A stretch of DNA of 12,195 nt, from contig URPG01000033.1 in assembly GCA_900549675.1 (NCBI GenBank), positions 1 to 12,195 on the forward strand, read 5' to 3'. Below, in pieces: positions 7,851-12,195 of the stretch. Within the stretch, counting starts at the first letter, position 1, and each line of letters begins with the position of its first letter. Source of the DNA: an uncultured Oscillospiraceae bacterium (lineage in GTDB: Bacteria > Bacillota > Clostridia > Oscillospirales > Acutalibacteraceae). Below the pieces are notes generated by a model. The model saw only the letters and a program-made list of their open reading frames with translations, ran no database searches and was not told the DNA's origin. Both the position numbers and the translations under genes were made by a program.

Positions 7851-7887
7851 GTGCTATGATAAACGTATAATAAAGTTGATTGATTAA
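7825..7887 (+). CDS. possible 20-residue leader peptide or small ORF
   Basis: GTG at 7825 is preceded by GGGGAGG (7812-7818) with six bases of spacing. The frame then runs 20 codons (MYTMKLGIVCYDKRIIKLID) to TAA at 7885-7887. A second in-frame start, ATG at 7834, is 15 bases from the same site. I recognise no family. It overlaps the candidate promoters, so at most one of these readings is likely correct. The main support is the ribosome site, the only good one in the gap before that of rbfA. Confidence 0.25.
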   Translation: MYTMKLGIVCYDKRIIKLID

Positions 7888-7910
7888 TGAAATTGTCTAA
7901 AGATATCAAC

Positions 7911-8303
7911 AGATATCAACGTGAGCGGAAAGCTCGTTGTTTACGGTGTATGAGAAGTGCGTAAGCACGGGTAACGCGACATGAGAGCACAGGCACTGTG
8001 CGGGTAACACGACATGAGAGTGCAGGCACTGTGCTGATTTAGCGTATTCTGTATCGGACTAAGATGTCAACGTGAGCGGAAAGCTCGTTGTTTGCGGTGT
8101 ATAAAAAGTGCGTAAGCACGGGTAACGCGACATGAGAACACAGGCACTGTGCGGGTAACACGACATGAGAGCACAGGCACTGTGCTGATTTAGCGTATTC
8201 TGTATCGGACTAAGATGTCAACGTGAGCGGAAAGCTCGTTGTTTGCGGCGTATAAAAAGTGCGTAAGCACGGGTAACGCGACATGAGAACACAGGCACTG
8301 TGC
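7911..8303 (+). repeat. tandem direct repeat array, 151-base period, structured non-coding element (2.6 copies)
   Basis: Units occupy 7911-8061, 8062-8212 and 8213-8303. The period is exactly 151 bases and the last copy stops after 91. Units 1 and 2 differ at seven positions, all transitions. Units 2 and 3 differ at one in 91. Since 151 is not divisible by three and no conserved frame runs through, the array is not a protein repeat. Each complete unit contains hairpin A (CAAC-GT-GAGC, loop GGAAA, GCTC-GTTG), hairpin B (GTGC-GUAA-GCAC, a GNRA loop), and two copies of hairpin C (GCACAG-GCA-CTGTGC or a variant). Between and after them come GGGTAACRCGACATGAGA words, then TGATTTAGCGTATTCTG and ATCGGACTAAG. 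No terminal inverted repeats of an IS, transposase or CRISPR spacers are present. The function is unknown. Structured RNA within the operon transcript or a palindromic mobile repeat are both possible. Confidence 0.9.
7969..8303 (+). repeat. nested 33-base sub-repeats inside the 151-base units
   Basis: Five copies: 7969-8001 and 8002-8034 (adjacent), 8120-8152 and 8153-8185 (adjacent), and a single 8271-8303. Each begins GGGTAACRCGACATGAGA and ends in the inverted repeat with loop GCA. Hairpin B, just upstream of the first copy in each unit, is itself followed by the same GGGTAAC. In unit 1 it is also preceded by ATGAGA, so it looks like a diverged third member of the same ATGAGA-hairpin-GGGTAAC module. 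Confidence 0.85.
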
Positions 8304-8320
8304 TTAAGGAGGAATTTGAT

Positions 8321-8677
8321 TTGAATAAAAGAATAGAACGTACCAATGAAGATATCAGACGAGAACTGTCGGCTATTTTGCGTGAAGTAAAAGACCCGAG
8401 AGTGAAAGATTGCTTCTTGAGTGTTGTTCGTGTGGAAGTGACTAACGATTTGTCCTACTGTAATGTGTTGGTCAGTACCATGGAAGGTATGGAGAGAACC
8501 CAAGAGGCCGTAAAAGGCTTAAAATCAGGAGCCGGGTTTATCAGACGTGAGCTAGGTCATCGGCTCAAAATACGTCATACTCCGGAACTTATTTTCAAAG
8601 CTACCGACGCCATTGAATATGGTGCTAATATCTCTAAATTATTAAATGATTTAGAGAAAAAAGAAGAGAAAGAGTAA
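8321..8677 (+). CDS. rbfA: ribosome-binding factor A
   Basis: 118 residues from TTG 8321. RbfA is a single KH-like-domain protein that binds the 30S subunit and is needed for 16S 5'-end maturation and growth in the cold. Family signatures are MNKRIERTNEDIRRELSAIL at the N-terminus, VKDPRVKDCFLSVVRVEVTNDLSYCNVLV in the centre, and GFIRRELGHRLKIRHTPELIF. The start is decided by TTAAGGAGG (8304-8312) eight bases upstream. A longer reading from GTG 8300 would translate the ribosome site itself and the repeat end. Its leader is directly joined to the repeat array: the last hairpin ends at 8303, so array structure could affect its translation. nrnA follows after 44 bases. Confidence 0.95.
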   Translation: MNKRIERTNEDIRRELSAILREVKDPRVKDCFLSVVRVEVTNDLSYCNVLVSTMEGMERTQEAVKGLKSGAGFIRRELGHRLKIRHTPELIFKATDAIEYGANISKLLNDLEKKEEKE

Positions 8678-8721
8678 AGTAAAATATAAACCGGCTTGTT
8701 TTTAGAGAGGGAAAAATAGTT

Positions 8722-9669
8722 ATGATAAATCAAATTGCCGCCAAGTTGTACGAGTGGGACCATATTTTAGTGCTTAGCCATATTTCTCCTGACGGAGATA
8801 CGCTTGGCTCCGCTTGTGCTTTGCTAAGGGGACTTCTGCAAAAAGGAAAGAAAGTAATGTTTCGCTGCGGTGATGAAATTCCCTCTAAATATCAGTATCT
8901 CTTTGAAGGACTGAAATTGTCTGATTTCCAGCCGAAATACGTTGTTTCGGTGGATGCGGCAGCCCTGCATTTGTTGGGACAACCCGGAAAAGACTATGAG
9001 GGTAAGATTGATTTGGCAATTGACCATCATATCTCCCATACCCCTTTTGCAAAAATAGAATATGTAGATGCCACCTGCGCTGCCAATTGTGAAATTATCT
9101 ACCAGCTTTTAAAGGCAATGAATGTTTCTATCGATACAGCAATCGCAAATGCCATTTATACGGGTGTGACGACAGATACAGGATGTTTTCGTTACCGCAG
9201 TGTGACGGCACAAACGCATCGTATTGGAGCTGAGATGATTGAGTCAGGTGCTGACAGCGGCTGGATAAACCAGGTGATGTTTGAAACAAAAACCAAGCAG
9301 CAAATAGAGGCTGAAATTTTGGCACTGGGATCCATTGAGTATTTGTTGGATGGTAAATGTGCCATGATCGCTGTTACAAGGGAACTCATGGAGAAGACAG
9401 GAATCAGTGATGGAGATTTAGACCCAATTGTGGCTAGACCCAGACAAATTGTAGGCGTTTTGATTGGTGCCACGCTGAAAGAAAAAGAGGGTGGGTTTAA
9501 GGTTTCTGTTCGGACAAATGAACCTGCCAATGCCTCCGCCATCTGTCAAAAACTTGGGGGCGGCGGACATAAGGCGGCGGGCGGCTGTTTTATCCCGGGT
9601 GACTTGGAAACCGCCAAAAAAGCGTTTACAAAAGCTTGTCAAGAATATGCAGAGGAGAATGGTCTATGA
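8722..9669 (+). CDS. nrnA: bifunctional oligoribonuclease/pAp phosphatase NrnA (DHH/DHHA1 family)
   Basis: 315 residues, the typical NrnA length. It degrades 2-5-base RNA fragments and removes the 3' phosphate from pAp, a by-product of sulfur and acyl-carrier metabolism. The DHH metal-binding set is complete: H20, D24 and D26 in SHISPDGDTLGS, D78 in VVSVDAA, DHH at 101-103, and D152 in GVTTDTG. The DHHA1 substrate domain closes with GGGGHKAAGGC at 279-289. GAGAGGGA lies upstream of the ATG. Its stop overlaps the truB start by four bases (ATGA), so the two are translationally coupled. rbfA-nrnA-truB-ribF is a common order in Clostridia, whereas B. subtilis lacks nrnA here. Confidence 0.95.
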   Translation: MINQIAAKLYEWDHILVLSHISPDGDTLGSACALLRGLLQKGKKVMFRCGDEIPSKYQYLFEGLKLSDFQPKYVVSVDAAALHLLGQPGKDYEGKIDLAIDHHISHTPFAKIEYVDATCAANCEIIYQLLKAMNVSIDTAIANAIYTGVTTDTGCFRYRSVTAQTHRIGAEMIESGADSGWINQVMFETKTKQQIEAEILALGSIEYLLDGKCAMIAVTRELMEKTGISDGDLDPIVARPRQIVGVLIGATLKEKEGGFKVSVRTNEPANASAICQKLGGGGHKAAGGCFIPGDLETAKKAFTKACQEYAEENGL

Positions 9670-10574
9670 ATGGCTTGTTGGTTGTGGACAAACCCAAAGA
9701 CTATACTTCATTTGACGTAGTGGCTGTGATGCGCAAGATAACAGGGGAAAGAAAAATCGGACATACCGGTACGCTTGACCCCATGGCAACCGGCGTGCTG
9801 CCTTTATTAATGGGCAGAGCTGCCAAAGCGGCTGATTTATTACCCGATACCAATAAAACATATCAGGCAAAGTTTCGTTTTGGAATCAAAACAGACACCG
9901 GCGATATTACCGGTGTCATTCAAGAGAAAAGCGATAAATTCATCAGTTTAGAAGAATTAAAAGCCGTACTCTCTTGTTTCAGAGGCGAGATTCAGCAGAT
10001 TCCACCGATGTATTCAGCCGTGTCGGTCGGCGGCACAAGGCTCTATACATTGGCACGAAAAGGGATAGAGGTGGAAAGAGAACCCCGTACGATTCAAATT
10101 TCTGAATTGGAACTGGTTTCTTATCAATCGGAAAATAAAGTCGGTGTATTGAAAATCGAGTGCTCAAAGGGTACATATATTCGTACATTGATTGAAGATA
10201 TAGCCCAAAAATTGGATACAGTTGGGGTAATGACGGCTTTGAGGAGAACACATGCCTGCGGATTTTCCTTGGAAGAGAGCCTCACACTGGATGAAGTAAG
10301 AAATTTGTCACAGCGGGGAGAATTATCTTCCCACATAAAAGTGGTAGACCAATTGTTTGCACACGAAGAAAAAATTGTGGTGTCAGAGGCGCAGGCAGTT
10401 CGCTTTCAAAACGGCGGTGCTTTGTCCTTGGATCGTTTAAAAAATATCAGTAGAAGCCAAAATCAGATTTTGCGTGTGTATTCACCCGAGAATTTGTTTT
10501 TGGGTTTAGGAAAAATCAATTTGCTGAAAAAAGAACTAGAAATAGTCAAATTATTTGCAGTTAAAGGCGAGTAA
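9666..10574 (+). CDS. truB: tRNA pseudouridine-55 synthase TruB
   Basis: 302 residues from ATG 9666. TruB isomerises U55 in the T-loop of elongator tRNAs. The family start MNGLLVVDKPKDYTSFDVV and the catalytic motif GHTGTLDPMATGVL (from residue 32, nucleophile D38) are intact. YQAKFRFGIKTDTGD, PPMYSAVSVGGTRLYTLARKG and SKGTYIRTLIEDI follow in family order. A C-terminal PUA-like region (about 240-302) has lower similarity. The start is set by GAGGAG at 9652-9657. A start 30 bases upstream is in frame but has no ribosome site. ribF begins two bases after the stop. Confidence 0.96.
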   Translation: MNGLLVVDKPKDYTSFDVVAVMRKITGERKIGHTGTLDPMATGVLPLLMGRAAKAADLLPDTNKTYQAKFRFGIKTDTGDITGVIQEKSDKFISLEELKAVLSCFRGEIQQIPPMYSAVSVGGTRLYTLARKGIEVEREPRTIQISELELVSYQSENKVGVLKIECSKGTYIRTLIEDIAQKLDTVGVMTALRRTHACGFSLEESLTLDEVRNLSQRGELSSHIKVVDQLFAHEEKIVVSEAQAVRFQNGGALSLDRLKNISRSQNQILRVYSPENLFLGLGKINLLKKELEIVKLFAVKGE

Positions 10575-10576
10575 AA

Positions 10577-11470
10577 ATGAAAATATGGAATCAAATCAAT
10601 GAAATTTGTTTGCATCAACCTACTGCAATTGCATTAGGGGCATTTGACGGCCTGCATAAGGGACATAACAAAGTAATTCAGGCAGCCTTGTGTTCCGGGG
10701 CAGGAGAACCGTCTGTTTTCACATTTGAAAGGAATCCGCACGGCAATGCACAACTGATATTGTCCAAAGATAAAGAAACACTTTTGAACCAAATGGGAAT
10801 TCAAAATCTGTTTTGTATTCCGTTTGAAACGGTGAAAAATGTATCGGCAGAAGATTTTTTGCAAAAAATTCTATGGGAAAAATGTAATGTCAGAATGATT
10901 TCCTGCGGAGAAGATTTTCGTTTTGGAAAACAGGCAAAGGGTAATGTAAAAATGTTGGAGGATTTTTGCCGAAGTCATAAAATTGAATTGTCGGTTCTTC
11001 CCGATATGAAAGCAAACGGGGAAAGAATCAGTTCTACGCAAATTCGCAAAGCCATTGAAGATGGTGATATCCATAAGGCGAACCAATTACTGGGGCGCCC
11101 CTTCAGTTTTACCCTGCCGGTAGTAAAAGGTAACCAGTTGGGGCGTACATTGGGAACACCGACGATTAATCAGCCTTTGCCGAAGGGATTCATCCTTCCC
11201 AAATTTGCGATTTATGCGTCTATGGCAGAGGTGGACGGAAAAAGATATCAAGCTGTGACTAATATAGGCGTAAAACCAACGGTGGGCTCCGATGTTGTTT
11301 TAGCAGAAACATGGATTTTAGATTTTTCCGGAGATTTATATGGGCAGTCCATTAAAATTGAACTGATTGAGTTTATTCGTCCGGAAGTAAAATTTGACTC
11401 AATTCAAGCTCTTAAACTTGCTATTTTGCAGGATGGTGAAATAGCGAAAAAAATACTTGCAAAAATGTAA
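10577..11470 (+). CDS. ribF: bifunctional riboflavin kinase/FAD synthetase
   Basis: 297 residues, slightly short for the family. It phosphorylates riboflavin to FMN and adenylates FMN to FAD. The N-terminal nucleotidyltransferase half shows GAFDGLHKGH at 21-30 (the family form is GxFDGVHxGH), SCGEDFRFGKQAKGN from 109, and ISSTQIR at 151-157. The C-terminal kinase half shows GRTLGTPTIN at 189-198, TNIGVKPTVG and E244 in AETWILDFSGDLYG. Small departures from consensus are GTPTIN where GFPTAN is usual, and ETW where many members have ETH. Both halves look functional. The ribosome site (AAAGGCGAG) is weak, and coupling to truB two bases upstream probably helps. No FMN riboswitch precedes it. rpsO, which follows ribF in Bacillus, is absent. 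Confidence 0.94.
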   Translation: MKIWNQINEICLHQPTAIALGAFDGLHKGHNKVIQAALCSGAGEPSVFTFERNPHGNAQLILSKDKETLLNQMGIQNLFCIPFETVKNVSAEDFLQKILWEKCNVRMISCGEDFRFGKQAKGNVKMLEDFCRSHKIELSVLPDMKANGERISSTQIRKAIEDGDIHKANQLLGRPFSFTLPVVKGNQLGRTLGTPTINQPLPKGFILPKFAIYASMAEVDGKRYQAVTNIGVKPTVGSDVVLAETWILDFSGDLYGQSIKIELIEFIRPEVKFDSIQALKLAILQDGEIAKKILAKM

Positions 11471-11509
11471 AGATAAAATGGGATTTGTGGAAAAGAAGGG
11501 ATGATTACC

Positions 11510-12073
11510 GTGGAGAAAAGACGGGTTCGGCTAGAAATCAATGGTGTTGTTTGCGGCTTAATTACGGAAGAATCCGACGAGTATATGGGTGCCTTGGCCA
11601 ATGAAATCAGTGAAATGATGAATCAAGTGATGTCTGCCTCCCCTTTTATTACAAAAGAATCGGCTGCTGTAACCGCCGCCTTAATCTATTTGGATTCACA
11701 AAAAAAAGCAGAGGCCAGAGAGGCCGAAAAGAAAAGAAAGCTTGCTGAGATTGAAAAGAGGAATTTAGAGCTGGAGCGTCAAGCGGCTCAGCTTCGCAAA
11801 GAAAATAATCGATTGTCAGATGAATCGGCGGCTTTGTTCAAACAAATCGAAAATGGGTTTGACAGTGAAGAAAAACATAAACTGGAAGATAAAATTGCCG
11901 AATTGGAACTGAAATTGGTACAGGCAGAAAAAGAAAAAATGTCAGAAAATGCTAATCAATATGCCGAGATGCCGCCGGTGGATAAAAAAGTAAAACTGCG
12001 CAATCCACTGCGCCATCCAGAATGGGAAGAAAATAACTTTGTCACATTTTTTGAAAAAAAACAGGAAAAATAA
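11510..12073 (+). CDS. zapA: ZapA-like cell division protein with long coiled-coil C-terminus
   Basis: 187 residues from GTG 11510. The purine-rich AGAAGGG ends at 11500, which suits GTG 11510 (9 bases). It directly abuts the in-frame ATG 11501, so the GTG is preferred. The N-terminal ~80 residues show the ZapA pattern: a short beta hairpin (RRVRLEINGVVCGLITEES), YMGALANEISEMMNQVM, and AVTAALIYLDSQKKAEA. ZapA binds and bundles FtsZ at the division ring. About 75-150 is a strongly charged heptad-like coiled coil, followed by a basic tail (KKVKLRNPLRHPEWEEN). Ordinary ZapA proteins are about 90-110 residues, so the extension is notable, although such forms are known in Clostridia. A general coiled-coil protein is the alternative reading. 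Its 3' end overlaps the U32 gene. Confidence 0.8.
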   Translation: MEKRRVRLEINGVVCGLITEESDEYMGALANEISEMMNQVMSASPFITKESAAVTAALIYLDSQKKAEAREAEKKRKLAEIEKRNLELERQAAQLRKENNRLSDESAALFKQIENGFDSEEKHKLEDKIAELELKLVQAEKEKMSENANQYAEMPPVDKKVKLRNPLRHPEWEENNFVTFFEKKQEK

Positions 12074-12195
12074 AATTGAAGTTTTGGCTCCTGCCGGCAG
12101 TACGGAATCCTTGCGGGCGGCTGTTTTTGCCGGAGCTGACGCGGTTTATTTGGCGGGGCAGTCTTTTGGTGCCCGAGCCAGTGCCATTGAACTCC
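12039..12195 (+). CDS. U32-family peptidase/hydroxylation-type protein (5' part, cut by window edge)
   Basis: An open frame at the right edge encodes KIEVLAPAGSTESLRAAVFA followed by GADAVYLAGQSFGARA, the hallmark start of U32 proteins. This family includes collagenase-like peptidases and the tRNA hydroxylation factors TrhP/RlhA, and the fragment does not separate them. No ATG lies in frame before the motif. TTG 12039 has GGGAAG ten bases or so upstream. TTG 12051 gives MKKNRKNKIEVLAPAG without a clear ribosome site. Both overlap the zapA-like gene (35 or 23 bases), so translational coupling is likely. I chose 12039, with real uncertainty. The zapA-U32 order is common in Clostridia. Confidence 0.85.
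   Translation, partial: MSHFLKKNRKNKIEVLAPAGSTESLRAAVFAGADAVYLAGQSFGARASAIEL

Larger units (their letters stand above)
7763..7910 (+). other. infB-to-array intergenic leader, AT-rich, no recognised gene
   Basis: This is the first part of the 558-base gap after infB. It has no intrinsic terminator. AACCTC (7777-7782) and GAGGTT (7815-7820) are inverted copies, but 32 bases apart and without a U-run. It holds a possible 20-codon ORF and a possible promoter, listed separately. Its last bases, CTAAAGATATCAAC, resemble the CTAAGATGTCAAC junction between array units, so it may end in a decayed unit. Confidence 0.5.

Noticed and set aside
7969..8303. Repeats of 33 bases with hairpins, possible CRISPR array
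   Set aside because: Copies are adjacent, with no unique spacers, and the larger 151-base period includes non-repeat sequence that is also conserved. No cas genes are near.
7911..8303. Self-cleaving ribozyme (hammerhead or similar) or insertion sequence
   Set aside because: I could not find a complete hammerhead core; CTGATTT lacks the CUGAUGA/GAAA arrangement. There is no transposase and there are no terminal inverted repeats.
8210..8503. Minus-strand ORF of 97 codons across the repeat end and rbfA
   Set aside because: It is antisense to rbfA and the array, with no family signature. The repeat gives it no conserved frame.
10575..10576. FMN riboswitch expected for a flavin gene before ribF
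   Set aside because: Only two bases separate truB and ribF, so there is no room for an aptamer.

Overview
The window is a stretch of a low-to-moderate GC, Gram-positive, endospore-forming bacterium. It most likely belongs to the Clostridia, possibly an Oscillospiraceae/Ruminococcaceae-type lineage. This is inferred from a full-length spoVT, the Firmicutes-type rimP-nusA-ylxR-ylxQ-infB gene order, strong AGGAGG-type ribosome binding sites with frequent TTG/GTG starts, and the thymidylate synthase subtype. No species can be named from the sequence alone. Most of the window is a conserved housekeeping region. The unusual part is a structured, non-coding tandem repeat array inserted in the operon between infB and rbfA.

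Left block, minus strand (1-1949): a Nudix hydrolase cut by the left edge, then dihydrofolate reductase (folA) and thymidylate synthase (thyA). thyA and folA form a short operon transcribed leftwards from a probable sigma-A promoter at 1988-2016. ThyA turns dUMP into dTMP and oxidises the folate cofactor to dihydrofolate, which FolA reduces again, so the pair is one metabolic cycle. The 394-564 gap holds at most a weak promoter for the Nudix gene.

Middle, plus strand (2183-2719): spoVT, a sporulation regulator, is divergent from thyA. I see no convincing promoter in the 1950-2182 gap on the spoVT side.

Right block, plus strand (about 2754 to the right edge): a transcription/translation operon. 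A good promoter (2754-2782) is followed by a leader hairpin with an interrupted U-tract (2808-2843) that looks like an attenuator. The genes then run rimP, nusA, ylxR, ylxQ, infB, [repeat array], rbfA, nrnA, truB, ribF, a zapA-like gene and the start of a U32 peptidase-family gene. They cover 30S maturation (RimP, RbfA), transcription elongation/termination (NusA), RNA binding (YlxR, YlxQ), translation initiation (IF2), nano-RNA/pAp turnover (NrnA), tRNA modification (TruB), flavin cofactor synthesis (RibF) and cell division (ZapA-like). Many genes overlap or abut, consistent with co-transcription. The main exception is the 558-base gap 7763-8320.

That gap holds about 150 bases of AT-richer leader with a possible 20-codon ORF, then a direct repeat array (7911-8303) of two complete 151-base units and one 91-base partial unit. 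Each complete unit contains a nested 33-base duplication and four small inverted repeats, two of them with GNRA-type or 3-base loops. One double substitution between copies keeps pairing only through G-U wobble, which points to RNA rather than DNA structure. The last partial unit ends three bases before the rbfA Shine-Dalgarno sequence. I do not recognise this element as a known RNA, CRISPR, IS or REP family, and it is the main candidate for something undescribed here.
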